From NCBI RefSeq assembly GCF_024158605.1, contig NZ_JAMZGM010000022.1, positions 1-48,884 on the forward strand: 48,884 nucleotides of DNA, written 5' to 3'. The notes beneath the pieces are model-generated. The model did not search any database. It was not told the origin of the DNA and was given only the letters and a program-made list of their open reading frames with translations. The position numbers and the translations under genes are program-made. Origin of the DNA: Sebaldella sp. S0638 (GTDB lineage Bacteria > Fusobacteriota > Fusobacteriia > Fusobacteriales > Leptotrichiaceae). Shown here one piece after another: positions 36,333 to 44,040 of this stretch. The first letter of the stretch is position 1, and each line of letters begins with the position of its first letter.

Positions 36333-36355
36333 ATATCGTAATTAACTATAACAAT

Positions 36356-36384
36356 TTGTGAAATAAATTTTTATATAGTATAAT
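36356..36384 (+). promoter_or_regulatory. Proximal promoter for rpmH
   Basis: TTGTGA (36356-36361), 17 bp, TATAAT (36379-36384), in tandem with the distal promoter, 31 bp before the ATG. Confidence 0.65.
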
Positions 36385-36414
36385 TTATTATAACTTTAGG
36401 AAGGAGTCTGTAAA

Positions 36415-36552
36415 ATGAGCAAAAAAACATTTCAGCCAAACAAAAGAAAAAGAAAAAAGGATCATGGTTTTAAAGCAAGAATGAAGACTAAAAGCGGAAG
36501 ATCTGTCCTTAAGAGAAGAAGAACAAAAGGTAGAAAACAATTATGTGCTTAA
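36415..36552 (+). CDS. rpmH: 50S ribosomal protein L34
   Basis: 45 residues, the normal length of L34, and about half Lys/Arg. The peptide begins [19 protein letters not shown] and continues [20 protein letters not shown], the invariant pattern of this small rRNA-binding protein of the large subunit. AAGGAG lies upstream. It is the first gene to the right of oriC, with two tandem promoters. A terminator hairpin after it probably reduces transcription into rnpA. Confidence 0.97.
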   Translation: MSKKTFQPNKRKRKKDHGFKARMKTKSGRSVLKRRRTKGRKQLCA

Positions 36553-36584
36553 CCCGGTGATTCAAAAATAAGCACCGGGTTTTT
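36553..36584 (+). terminator. Terminator/attenuator between rpmH and rnpA
   Basis: CCCGGTG (36553-36559) pairs with CACCGGG (36573-36579), followed by TTTTT. Partial termination would give more L34 than RNase P protein. Confidence 0.8.
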
Positions 36585-36621
36585 AAAACTCTTTAAAGAA
36601 GACAAATAAGGATATAAACTT

Positions 36622-36945
36622 ATGATAACTTTAAAAAAAGAAAAAGAATTCTCAAAAGTCTACCAAAGAGGACAAAAAAAACATACTAAATATGTAATAA
36701 TAATTTTCCTAAAAAATAATTTAAATGAAAAAAGGTTTGGGTTCGTAGCTAGTAAAAAAACTGGAAATGCAGTTAAGCGTAACAGAATTAAGAGACTGTT
36801 CCGCGAAGTTGTCAGATTAAACTATAATAAATTTAAAGAAAATTATGATTATATTATTATAGGAAAAGCTGTTTTGAAAGATAATATAGATTCCCTAAAA
36901 TATGAAGATATGGAGAAAGATATTTTGAAAGGAATTGTAAAATGA
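36622..36945 (+). CDS. rnpA: Ribonuclease P protein component
   Basis: 107 residues. Binds the RNase P RNA and the pre-tRNA leader. The family signature is [17 protein letters not shown] (about residues 51-67), with [13 protein letters not shown] before it. The ATG is preceded by AAGGATA. Its last codons overlap the yidD start (ATGA). Confidence 0.95.
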   Translation: MITLKKEKEFSKVYQRGQKKHTKYVIIIFLKNNLNEKRFGFVASKKTGNAVKRNRIKRLFREVVRLNYNKFKENYDYIIIGKAVLKDNIDSLKYEDMEKDILKGIVK

Positions 36946-37151
36946 GAAAAATAATGATTTTCCTCATAAAATTTTATCAGAAAGCAATTTCCCCTTTTTT
37001 GGGAGGGAGATGTAGGTTTTATCCTACATGTTCAGAGTATACTAAACAGGCAATTGAAAAATATGGAGCATTAAAAGGATCATATTTAGGACTGACAAGA
37101 ATTTTGAAATGTCATCCTTTTCACAAAGGAGGATACGATCCATTAAAATAA
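36942..37151 (+). CDS. yidD: Membrane protein insertion efficiency factor YidD
   Basis: 69 residues. Contains [19 protein letters not shown], an invariant cysteine-bearing core, and [17 protein letters not shown] small amphipathic membrane-associated protein that aids YidC/Sec-dependent insertion. It overlaps rnpA by 4 bp and sits directly before yidC, as in most bacteria. Confidence 0.95.
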   Translation: MRKIMIFLIKFYQKAISPFLGGRCRFYPTCSEYTKQAIEKYGALKGSYLGLTRILKCHPFHKGGYDPLK

Positions 37152-37167
37152 GTTTTTGGAGGAAAAT

Positions 37168-37830
37168 ATGACAATAGGACCATTAGAAGGAGTAATTCTA
37201 CAAACGCTAAAAAAATTATCTGAGATTACTGGAAATTACGGAATAGCAATAATTCTGCTGACAGCACTGATAAGAATAATAATACTGCCTTTGACTATAA
37301 AGCAGGAAAAATCAATGAAAAAAATGCGGGATATCCAGCCGGAAATAGATAAACTGAGGGAAAAGTACAAAGATAATCCTCAGGAAATGCAGATAAAAAT
37401 GCAGGAAATATATAAAAAAAATCAGGTAAACCCATTGGCGGGATGTTTGCCTTTATTCATACAGATGTGTATTTTCATAACACTGTTTCGTGTATTAAAT
37501 AATGCAAATTCAATACCTAATGACGCCACTTTTTTGTGGTTTAATCTAAAACAGCCTGATGCTCTGGTAAAATTACCATTTACAGGTATATTTTCAGCAA
37601 TTAATATATTTCCGTTACTAAATACAGTTGTTACTTTTTTCCAACAAAAAATGATGAGTACAGGAACACAGGATAGTAATCCTCAAATGAAAACAATGCT
37701 TTATACATTACCGCTTGTGATTCTGGTAATGACGTATAATATGCCTTCAGGGGTTTCATTATACTGGTTTACTTCAAGTTTATTAGCAGTTATCCAACAG
37801 TTTTTCATTATGAAAGGAAGAAATAATTAA
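37168..37830 (+). CDS. yidC: Membrane protein insertase YidC (short form)
   Basis: 220 residues from the ATG at 37168; GGAGG precedes it, while a TTG 12 bp earlier overlaps that site. Oxa1/YidC core: a first membrane segment with the conserved Arg in TALIRIIILPLTIKQ, a cytosolic helical hairpin (MKKMRDIQPEIDKLREKY), then NPLAGCLPLFIQMCIFITLF, a middle segment and the final PSGVSLYWFTSSLLAVIQQ. It lacks the large periplasmic P1 domain of proteobacterial YidC and the Firmicute lipobox. It inserts inner-membrane proteins. It overlaps jag by one base. Confidence 0.93.
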   Translation: MTIGPLEGVILQTLKKLSEITGNYGIAIILLTALIRIIILPLTIKQEKSMKKMRDIQPEIDKLREKYKDNPQEMQIKMQEIYKKNQVNPLAGCLPLFIQMCIFITLFRVLNNANSIPNDATFLWFNLKQPDALVKLPFTGIFSAINIFPLLNTVVTFFQQKMMSTGTQDSNPQMKTMLYTLPLVILVMTYNMPSGVSLYWFTSSLLAVIQQFFIMKGRNN

Positions 37831-38663
37831 TGGATGAGGTAATAAAATTAAAAGCCAAAAGTGAAGAAGAAGTCGAAAAAATGGCCAAAAATATCCTTCA
37901 TTTAAAGGAAAACGAAACTTTTGAAATTATGGTTGTTAAGAAACCTAAAAAAATTTTATTCCTTAGTATTGAAGGCGAGTATGAAATACGGGTAGTAGAT
38001 AAAAAGAAAAAACAAGAAATTAATGAAATAAAAAAAGCAGAAAAAGAAGCAAAAGCTCAGACAGCAAAAAAGGAACCTGTAAAAGAGAAAGAAAAAGTAC
38101 AGGAAAAACCAAAAGAAAAAAGAACACAGGAAAAAGTTATAAGAGAACCAAAAAAAGTAAAAGAACCTAGAGAAATAAAAGAAAAACCGGTACAAGCCGA
38201 AAAGCCTGAAAGAAAAGAGCCGGAAGGAAGTATCGAAAATCAGCTTAGAGCTGTAATCAAAGAGTTTATAGTAGCTTCCAAGCTAAATGTCAGCATAAAA
38301 AATATATACAGCAAAAACGGGAGATACATAGTAAACCTTGAAGGAAAAGACATAAGATACCTAATAGGCGAAAAGGGAACAACGCTGAACAGCCTTGAGT
38401 ATCTCATAGGAACAATGGTAAGAAATGTAAAAGTAGTAATAGATTCAAATGGTTATAAAAATAAAAGAGAAGAATCATTAAGAGCTTTGGCACGTAAAAA
38501 AGGTGAGAAAGTACTGGAAACAGGAAATTCCATTAAGCTTAACCCGATGTCCGCAAGAGAGAGAAAGATTATTCATGAAGAAATTTCTTTTATGAAAGAC
38601 CTCGAAACTCAAAGCGTGGGTGAAGAGCCAAAGAGATGTTTAGTTATAAAAAAGAAGAGGTAG
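37830..38663 (+). CDS. khpB: RNA-binding protein Jag/KhpB
   Basis: 277 residues. Jag-N domain (1-~50, including VIKLKAKSEEEVEKMAKNIL), a long Lys/Glu/Pro-rich linker (~60-135), a KH domain (~150-215, with DIRYLIGEKGTTLNSLEYLIG), and an R3H domain (~220-277, with LNPMSARERKIIHEEI and a basic end). It binds RNA with KhpA and is linked to cell-wall and division control in Firmicutes. Start and stop overlap or abut its neighbours (TAATG with yidC, 3 bp to mnmE). Confidence 0.93.
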   Translation: MDEVIKLKAKSEEEVEKMAKNILHLKENETFEIMVVKKPKKILFLSIEGEYEIRVVDKKKKQEINEIKKAEKEAKAQTAKKEPVKEKEKVQEKPKEKRTQEKVIREPKKVKEPREIKEKPVQAEKPERKEPEGSIENQLRAVIKEFIVASKLNVSIKNIYSKNGRYIVNLEGKDIRYLIGEKGTTLNSLEYLIGTMVRNVKVVIDSNGYKNKREESLRALARKKGEKVLETGNSIKLNPMSARERKIIHEEISFMKDLETQSVGEEPKRCLVIKKKR

Positions 38664-38666
38664 AAT

Positions 38667-40037
38667 ATGTTTGAAACAATAGCTGCTATATCGACGCCAA
38701 GAGGTGAAGGCGGTATAGGAATTATAAGAATTTCAGGTGACGACTCTTTTGCAATATTAAATAAAATATTTAAAGCAAAAAACCCAAATAAAGATTTGGG
38801 TTTTTATAAATTTAATTATGGATTTATATATGACGGGAATCATATGCTTGATGAAGCAATGGTTGTCAGAATGAAAGGGCCGAAAACTTATACATGTGAA
38901 GATGTTGTCGAGATAAATTGTCACGGCGGATATCTTGTTACACAGAAAATATTGGAACTTGTTTTGAAAAAGGGAGCAAGACATGCCGAAAAGGGAGAAT
39001 TTACCAAAAGGGCATTTATGAACGGAAGAATAGATCTTTCGCAGGCAGAGGCAGTAATGGATATTATTCAGGGAAAAACAGAGAAAAGTATATCTCTGTC
39101 ACTTGAACAGCTGAGAGGTGACCTTAGAGACAAAATACAGAATCTGAAAAAACTTCTTCTTGATGTTACGGCTCATGTGAATGTGGTTCTTGATTATCCC
39201 GAAGAGGGAATTGACGAACCGCTTCCGGCGCATTTAAGAGATAATCTTGTGAATGTTCATTTTGAAATAGATAAATTAATAAATTCCTATGATAAAGGGA
39301 AAAAGATAAAAGAAGGAATAAAAACAGCAATTATAGGAAAACCGAATGTAGGAAAGTCAACGCTTCTGAATTCACTTTTGAAAGAAGAAAGGGCAATAGT
39401 AACTCACATTCCCGGAACTACAAGAGATATAATAGAAGAAGTGATAAATGTAAGAGGAATACCTCTTGTGCTTGTAGATACAGCAGGAATAAGGGAAACA
39501 GAGGATCTTGTGGAGAATATCGGAGTGGAGAAATCCAAAGAAATCATTGAAAAAAGTGATCTTATACTTTTTGTTCTGGATGCTTCAAGAGAGCTGGAGA
39601 AAGATGATCATCAGATAATAAGCCTTATCAGGGAAAATAATAAAAAAGCAATAATACTCCTGAATAAAATTGATCTTTCAAGAAAAATAGAAAGAAAAGA
39701 TATTGATTTTTTTAATGGTGAAATACTGGAAATTTCTGCGAAAGAAGAAACAGGAATCGAAGAGATGGAAGAAAGAATCTATAACTATATTCTTGAAGAA
39801 GATGTGGAGGATTCTTCCGAAAAGCTTATAATTACCAATATAAGACATAAGTCTGCACTGGAGAAAACAAAAGAAGCAGTAGAGAATATATTCGAGACAA
39901 TTGATTCTGAAATGCCTATGGATTTAATATCAGTAGATCTCAAAGAGGCACTGGATTCTTTATCGGAAATTACAGGGGAAATAAGTTCAGAAGATATACT
40001 GGATCATGTTTTTAGTAATTTCTGTGTAGGTAAATAA
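38667..40037 (+). CDS. mnmE: tRNA modification GTPase MnmE (TrmE)
   Basis: 456 residues, full length. With MnmG it installs the 5-carboxymethylaminomethyl group on wobble uridine 34. N-terminal folate-binding domain ([20 protein letters not shown]); helical domain; inserted G domain with GKPNVGKST (224-232), the switch II stretch [10 protein letters not shown] and NKID; and the obligatory C-terminal CVGK (453-456). It is the last gene of the rpmH-led run: mnmG and rsmG do not follow here. Confidence 0.96.
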   Translation: MFETIAAISTPRGEGGIGIIRISGDDSFAILNKIFKAKNPNKDLGFYKFNYGFIYDGNHMLDEAMVVRMKGPKTYTCEDVVEINCHGGYLVTQKILELVLKKGARHAEKGEFTKRAFMNGRIDLSQAEAVMDIIQGKTEKSISLSLEQLRGDLRDKIQNLKKLLLDVTAHVNVVLDYPEEGIDEPLPAHLRDNLVNVHFEIDKLINSYDKGKKIKEGIKTAIIGKPNVGKSTLLNSLLKEERAIVTHIPGTTRDIIEEVINVRGIPLVLVDTAGIRETEDLVENIGVEKSKEIIEKSDLILFVLDASRELEKDDHQIISLIRENNKKAIILLNKIDLSRKIERKDIDFFNGEILEISAKEETGIEEMEERIYNYILEEDVEDSSEKLIITNIRHKSALEKTKEAVENIFETIDSEMPMDLISVDLKEALDSLSEITGEISSEDILDHVFSNFCVGK

Positions 40038-40179
40038 AAAATTAGAAGTATAAAAGAAAAACAAAATAATAAAAAAAGAAACGGGTAAGAAAAAATAAAG
40101 TTATTGCAGTTATAATCTATACATAGTTAGATGTAGTTAATAGAAGTAAAAACTAATAACTTTTCATATACCCCTTAAA

Positions 40180-40210
40180 AAAAACCGTTGTATTAGTACA
40201 ACGGTTTTTA
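40180..40210 (+). terminator. Terminator of intergenic module 1
   Basis: AAAAACCGTTGTA (40180-40192) pairs perfectly with TACAACGGTTTTT (40197-40209) around TTAG. Confidence 0.85.
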
Positions 40211-40335
40211 TTTATTAAATTTATAAAAAGGAATAAATAATAAAAAAAGAATATAAAAAGGAAAAATAAAGAAAAAAGATTTATACTCTTATTATAGTTA
40301 ACGAAGTAATTAATTTTTTCATATACCCCTTTAAA

Positions 40336-40376
40336 GAAGAAACTATTTGTGTTCAACCAGATAGTTTCTTTTTTAT
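40336..40376 (+). terminator. Terminator of intergenic module 2
   Basis: AGAAACTAT pairs with ATAGTTTCT across a 14-nt loop and is followed by TTTTT. Confidence 0.75.
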
Positions 40377-40392
40377 AAATATAAAATTTAAT

Positions 40393-40428
40393 AAAAAAAG
40401 GCTGCGGTGTAAAACAGCCTTTTTATTA
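40393..40428. terminator. Terminator after hsp20 (bidirectional)
   Basis: AAAAAGGCTG (40395-40404) pairs with CAGCCTTTTT (40415-40424). On the minus strand a seven-T run follows, ending the hsp20 transcript. Confidence 0.85.
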
Positions 40429-40444
40429 TTGCCAAGAAAATATA

Positions 40445-40879
40445 CTATTCAATATCAACAGTTTTTATATTTTCTTCCGGTTTTTCCAATTTAGGAATAT
40501 TTATATTCAGTACACCGTTTTCATATTTGCTCTTAATATTTTCAAGATCACAGTTTCCGGGGATCTCAAGAGTTCTTATAAATGATTCTGAAGAAAATTC
40601 TTTTTTGTGATAATTTTTTTCTTCTACATTGCTCTCTGCTTTATTCTCATACTTGATAACCAGATTATTGTCTTTTATCTGAACTGTAAAATTTTCTTTT
40701 TTTGCCCCGGGATAAGCGACATCAATCTGATAATTATAATCATCTTCAGAAACATTAAGTGCCGGAAGAGAAGACTTAAAACTAAAAAAATCATCGAAGA
40801 GATTATCTTTGAAAAAATTATCTCTTTTAACTAAATCATCAAAAAAAGTAGATTTAATTGGTAAAAATTTTTTGTTCAT
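40445..40879 (-). CDS. Hsp20/alpha-crystallin small heat-shock protein
   Basis: 144 residues, normal for the family. A variable Phe/Asp-rich N terminus (FFDDLVKRDNFFKD) precedes the alpha-crystallin domain (about 42-135), which has DYNYQIDVAYPGAKKENFTV and the ENGVLNINIPK signature, then a short tail without a clear I-x-I motif. It holds unfolded proteins in a refoldable state in the cytosol. It has its own promoter and terminator. No CIRCE element was seen upstream. Confidence 0.93.
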   Translation of the reverse strand: MNKKFLPIKSTFFDDLVKRDNFFKDNLFDDFFSFKSSLPALNVSEDDYNYQIDVAYPGAKKENFTVQIKDNNLVIKYENKAESNVEEKNYHKKEFSSESFIRTLEIPGNCDLENIKSKYENGVLNINIPKLEKPEENIKTVDIE

Positions 40880-40929
40880 AGACTATCACCTCATTAAAAA
40901 ATTTATTTATAATTTCTCTTTATATTTCA

Positions 40930-40958
40930 AGTATAGCACTAAAAAAAATGAAGGTCAA
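40930..40958 (-). promoter_or_regulatory. Promoter of hsp20
   Basis: On the minus strand TTGACC (40958-40953), 17 bp, TATACT (40935-40930), with a TGc extension. About 50 bp upstream of the start codon; GAGGTG is the ribosome site. Confidence 0.7.
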
Positions 40959-41024
40959 TATATTGTAAAGTCCCGAAAAATAAGCCTCTTTTTATAAGCA
41001 GCCAAAAAAAAACGAAAAAATCCC

Positions 41025-41053
41025 TTGACAGATAAGCAAAAATTCGATATAAT
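41025..41053 (+). promoter_or_regulatory. Consensus promoter for tRNA-Gln
   Basis: TTGACA (41025-41030), 17 bp, TATAAT (41048-41053): a perfect match to the sigma-70 consensus, 18 bp before the tRNA. Confidence 0.85.
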
Positions 41054-41070
41054 CTTTTTTGTATCATTAT

Positions 41071-41145
41071 TGGGCTGTCGCCAAGCGGTAAGGCACTGGA
41101 CTTTGACTCCAGCATGCAATGGTTCGAATCCATTCAGCCCAGCCA
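41071..41145 (+). tRNA. tRNA-Gln (anticodon TTG)
   Basis: 75 nt with encoded CCA. Acceptor arm TGGGCTG pairs with CAGCCCA (41135-41141), discriminator G. D arm with AAGCGGTAAGG. Anticodon stem CTGGA/TCCAG closes the loop CTTTGAC, giving anticodon TTG (reads CAA/CAG). T arm ATGG-TTCGAAT-CCAT. A perfect promoter lies upstream and a terminator downstream, so it is an independent single-tRNA unit. Confidence 0.95.
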
Positions 41146-41171
41146 ATGAAAAAAAATTAGACTATATATAG

Positions 41172-41203
41172 AAAGCTGTTTCATGTGAAACAGCTTTTTT
41201 CTT
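41172..41203 (+). terminator. Terminator after tRNA-Gln
   Basis: AAAGCTGTTTC (41172-41182) pairs with GAAACAGCTTT (41187-41197) around ATGT, followed by T residues. Confidence 0.88.
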
Positions 41204-41227
41204 TTATAAGGAAAATAAAATCTTTCC

Positions 41228-41256
41228 TTTACATAAACTATATTTATTGGTATTAT
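41228..41256 (+). promoter_or_regulatory. Promoter for the 163-residue secreted protein
   Basis: TTTACA (41228-41233), 17 bp, TATTAT (41251-41256), 31 bp before the ATG. Confidence 0.6.
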
Positions 41257-41287
41257 GAGTTTAATGTAAATTATGAGGAGGCAAAAG

Positions 41288-41779
41288 ATGAAAAAAGTTA
41301 TAACAGCAGTAATTTTTCTTTTAAGCATAACAGGGTTTGCAAGAAACGGAGTCTGGGAAATAGTAAGCGAAATATCAAATCCAAAAGTACAGGTAATATT
41401 TTCAGGAGATAATGAAAAATTATCGAAATCCGGTGATTCTGAAAGTCCAAGCGGAATATTCATGGATTATTTGGATTCTTCAGTAACACAGGGAGACGGT
41501 TCAGATTTAATTATTGTAGAATTGAAATATAATATATCTGATTTAAAACCGGGGAAGGCTAAAGTAAACTCTCTGAAAGCTGATCTGAAATCAGCACAGT
41601 TAGTCGCTGCAGTCAGCAAAAATAATGATGATACACTAATGGTTTTATTTAACTCAGATGCATACAAAGATATAAAAGTGTATGATAAGGGAAACAAGAC
41701 TATAATAAATTATAATGATTTATATATTGTTTTTGATAAAGGAGATGCAGAATTGACAAATGCTTCTGCATGGAATTAA
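41288..41779 (+). CDS. Secreted protein of unknown function
   Basis: 163 residues. AGGAGG lies just before this ATG; an in-frame ATG 15 bp earlier overlaps that site and is rejected. The signal peptide MKKVITAVIFLLSITGFA is followed by mature NGVWEIVSEISNPKVQVIFSG and a beta-rich body: LIIVELKYNISDLKPGK, QLVAAVSKNNDDTLMVLFNS, KTIINYNDLYIVFDKG. No cysteines and no lipobox. It is probably a soluble periplasmic or surface protein; the family was not recognised. It is a single-gene unit with its own promoter and terminator. Confidence 0.7.
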   Translation: MKKVITAVIFLLSITGFARNGVWEIVSEISNPKVQVIFSGDNEKLSKSGDSESPSGIFMDYLDSSVTQGDGSDLIIVELKYNISDLKPGKAKVNSLKADLKSAQLVAAVSKNNDDTLMVLFNSDAYKDIKVYDKGNKTIINYNDLYIVFDKGDAELTNASAWN

Positions 41780-41813
41780 GCTTAAAATACAGAAATTACA
41801 GTAAAAGTATTAA

Positions 41814-41840
41814 AAAAAACATCCGCAGGGATGTTTTTTA
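41814..41840. terminator. Bidirectional terminator
   Basis: AAAACATCC (41816-41824) pairs with GGATGTTTT (41829-41837). T-runs lie on both strands (eight T on the minus strand). Confidence 0.85.
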
Positions 41841-41859
41841 TTGCAAAAGCACAGTTAAT

Positions 41860-42324
41860 TTATTTTATAACCGGAATAAAAACTTTAGTCAGCAGTTCAC
41901 TTTCGGGAAATTCTATTCCGTTATAATAAAATTCATAATAAGCCCCGGAAAATCTATAACCGTTTTCTTCTATCCAGCTGGTCATTTCATTATATAAAGG
42001 CTCCATATCACTGTAAGACCCCAGAAACATACAAAAAACAGCAAGAGTTTCCTCAAGAAATGATGCTTTCACATCACCTTTTCCCGGAAAAGAAGCGGAA
42101 ACGGGAAAACCTATTTCTATCTCCATATCTTCAGGATCAAGATTGTGATAAGCAACAAAAGGAACATCAGACATAAGTTCATCTATTTCTTTCAGATATT
42201 CTGCTATTTTTCTGAAACTTTCCCCGATAGCAGACGGCAGACTAGCTGCATTAGTGGTAGTTCTTACTGATAAAATCGGTTGTTTTCCTATTTTTACCAA
42301 TTCAATGTTTGAAATTTTCGGCAT
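41860..42324 (-). CDS. GyrI-like effector-binding domain protein
   Basis: 154 residues from the ATG at 42324; a GTG nine bases upstream overlaps the GAGGTG ribosome site. A stand-alone AraC effector-binding/GyrI-like fold: two beta-alpha-beta halves with VKIGKQPILSVRTTTNAASL, then PFVAYHNLDPEDMEIEIGFPVS, and later YSDMEPLYNEMTSWIEENGYRF, then GAYYEFYYNG. The glutamate in IEIGFPV is the usual ligand-contact position. Such proteins bind hydrophobic cations, and the E. coli member (SbmC/GyrI) inhibits gyrase. There is no DNA-binding domain, so the role here is open. Confidence 0.8.
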   Translation of the reverse strand: MPKISNIELVKIGKQPILSVRTTTNAASLPSAIGESFRKIAEYLKEIDELMSDVPFVAYHNLDPEDMEIEIGFPVSASFPGKGDVKASFLEETLAVFCMFLGSYSDMEPLYNEMTSWIEENGYRFSGAYYEFYYNGIEFPESELLTKVFIPVIK

Positions 42325-42515
42325 TATTATCACCTCTCTAAAAAATGATTATTTTATATGAAAATAAAAAGAAAAAAGAAATTTGAAAAAGATAGAAAAT
42401 CCTGTAATAAAGGCAGGGAAAATCTATTATTGGGATGGAACCTCTGCAAAATCCAAGGCTGTCTGAATACTGTTTATATTATACCACAATAAGAAAAAGT
42501 TATAATATAAAATGT

Positions 42516-42544
42516 TTGAAAAACCTCATATATTCTGTTATACT
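42516..42544 (+). promoter_or_regulatory. Promoter of pgi
   Basis: TTGAAA (42516-42521), 17 bp, TATACT (42539-42544) with a TGt extension. It lies inside a longer open reading and so shows that the real start is at 42575. Confidence 0.75.
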
Positions 42545-42574
42545 AAAATCAAAAAAGTATATCGGAGGGAGAAA

Positions 42575-43921
42575 ATGAAACTGGAATTTAGTTACGACTT
42601 TGCAAAAAAATTTATAAATGATCATGAACTAAGTGAATTTTTACCACAGGTGGAAACAGCAGTAAAGTACCTTGAAGAAAAAAAAGGTGCGGGAAATGAC
42701 TATTTAGGGTGGATAGACCTGCCTGAGAATTATGACAAAGAAGAATTTGCAAGAATAAAGAAATCAGCTGAAAAAATAAAGAATGATTCTGAAGTTTTCG
42801 TGGTAATAGGTATAGGCGGATCATATCTGGGAGCTAAAGCAGCAATTGAATTTTTATCTCATACTTTTGCAAATAAATTATCCAAAGAAAAAAGAAAATC
42901 CCCTGAAATATATTTCGCAGGAACGAATATAAGCGGTGTTTATTTACAGCACTTAATAGAAGTAATAGGAGACAGAGATTTCTCTATTAATGTTATTTCA
43001 AAATCAGGAACTACTACAGAGCCTGCCCTTGCTTTCAGAGTATTTAAAAATCTTCTTGAAAAAAAATACGGAAAAGAAGGTGCAAGAGAAAGAATATATT
43101 CTACTACTGATAAAGCAAGAGGAGCACTTAAAAAGCTTTCTGACGAGGAAAAATACGAAACATTTGTAGTACCTGATGATGTAGGCGGAAGATTTACAGT
43201 GCTTACTGCGGTTGGATTACTGCCGATAGCAGCAGCAGGAATAGATATAGATGAATTAATGAAAGGTGCAGCAGCAGCAATGGTAGACTTTAGAGCGCCG
43301 TTTGAGGATAATATCTGTTATCAGTATGCTGCAATAAGAAACATCCTTCACAGAAAAGGAAAAGATATAGAAATTCTGGTGAATTATGAACCAAGACTCC
43401 ACTTTATATCTGAATGGTGGAAACAGCTTTTTGGTGAATCTGAAGGAAAAGACCAAAAAGGGATATTCCCGGCATCGGTTGACTTTTCTACTGATCTGCA
43501 CTCTCTTGGGCAGTATATTCAGGATGGAAAGAGAACAATGTTTGAAACAGTAATCAGTATAGAAAAGCCGGAAGTAGAATTTTTAATAGAAGAAGATAAA
43601 GATAATCTTGACGGGCTGAACTTTGTAGCAGGAAAAACAATGGACTATGTTAATAAAAAAGCATGTGACGGAACAGTTCTTGCACATATAGACGGAGGAG
43701 TACCTAATCTTCTGTTAAAACTTCCAGAAGCAACACCATATCATTTAGGGTATTTATTTTACTTTTTTGAAAAAGCATGCGGAGTAAGCGGATATATACT
43801 TGGAATAAATCCGTTTAATCAGCCGGGAGTAGAAGACTATAAGAGAAACATGTTTGCTCTTTTAGGAAAAACCGGATATGAGGAAGAAGGAAAGAAACTA
43901 GAGGAAAGATTAAAAAAATAA
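42575..43921 (+). CDS. pgi: Glucose-6-phosphate isomerase
   Basis: 448 residues, the shorter form common in Firmicutes. Interconverts glucose-6-phosphate and fructose-6-phosphate in glycolysis. Seen: the SIS-type sugar-phosphate loop [25 protein letters not shown], the PGI signature [14 protein letters not shown] (near residue 205), and [13 protein letters not shown] near the end. GGAGGG precedes the chosen ATG, and the promoter -10 box excludes the upstream ATG at 42512. The M18 aminopeptidase and amylase genes follow without a clear terminator. Confidence 0.96.
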   Translation: MKLEFSYDFAKKFINDHELSEFLPQVETAVKYLEEKKGAGNDYLGWIDLPENYDKEEFARIKKSAEKIKNDSEVFVVIGIGGSYLGAKAAIEFLSHTFANKLSKEKRKSPEIYFAGTNISGVYLQHLIEVIGDRDFSINVISKSGTTTEPALAFRVFKNLLEKKYGKEGARERIYSTTDKARGALKKLSDEEKYETFVVPDDVGGRFTVLTAVGLLPIAAAGIDIDELMKGAAAAMVDFRAPFEDNICYQYAAIRNILHRKGKDIEILVNYEPRLHFISEWWKQLFGESEGKDQKGIFPASVDFSTDLHSLGQYIQDGKRTMFETVISIEKPEVEFLIEEDKDNLDGLNFVAGKTMDYVNKKACDGTVLAHIDGGVPNLLLKLPEATPYHLGYLFYFFEKACGVSGYILGINPFNQPGVEDYKRNMFALLGKTGYEEEGKKLEERLKK

Positions 43922-44040
43922 TTTTATAGAAAAGGTGGCATAATATCAAAATCTGTTATTTTTTATGAGAATAAAAGAGTCAGAAGAGTATTAAGCCGCT
44001 TTTTAAAATAGCAGAAAGAAGTACAATCGGAGGTAGAATA

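Larger units (their letters stand above)
35568..36414. other. oriC: Chromosomal replication origin oriC (dnaA-rpmH intergenic region)
   Basis: 847 bp between divergent dnaA and rpmH. DnaA-box-like 9-mers cluster near dnaA: TTTTCCACA at 35671-35679 and 35712-35720, its reverse complement TGTGGAAAA at 35972-35980, TTTTCCACG at 35732-35740, and weaker TTTCCCACA at 35778, AAATCCACA at 35846 and 35909. The usual TTATCCACA form is absent. After the box at 35909 comes a CGAC and a TAA-rich trinucleotide run (about 35921-35941) that may act like DnaA-trios. The 36.0-36.3 kb stretch is very A/T-rich and would be the unwinding element. Genes on both sides are transcribed away from it, as expected for an origin. 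Confidence 0.88.
40065..40376. repeat. Two tandem intergenic modules, each ending in a terminator
   Basis: An imperfect ~160-170-nt unit occurs twice. Each has AATAATAAAAAAAGAA at its left (40065-40080 and 40236-40251), an A/T-rich middle with TAGTTAA-like elements, then the identical 16-mer TTTTCATATACCCCTT (40161-40176 and 40316-40331), and finally a strong hairpin with T-run. The 16-mer and flanks are conserved while the hairpin sequences differ completely. There is no convincing coding potential on either strand. They could be tandem small RNA genes, a duplicated 3' regulatory element of mnmE, or a dispersed repeat. Confidence 0.6.

Noticed and set aside
37956-38195. Phe-rich frame antisense to the Jag linker
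   Set aside because: It is simply the complement of lysine-rich codons.
40153-40356. 67-codon minus-strand frame in the intergenic modules
   Set aside because: Low-complexity Phe/Leu/Asn run spanning two terminators; not a believable protein.
40939-41146. Minus-strand frames opposite tRNA-Gln
   Set aside because: They are the known artefact of translating the complement of a tRNA gene and its promoter.
42325-42515. Possible small RNA between the GyrI-like gene and pgi
   Set aside because: Weak promoter-like boxes and short inverted repeats occur, but no terminator or known RNA signature (6S, SRP, tmRNA) was found.
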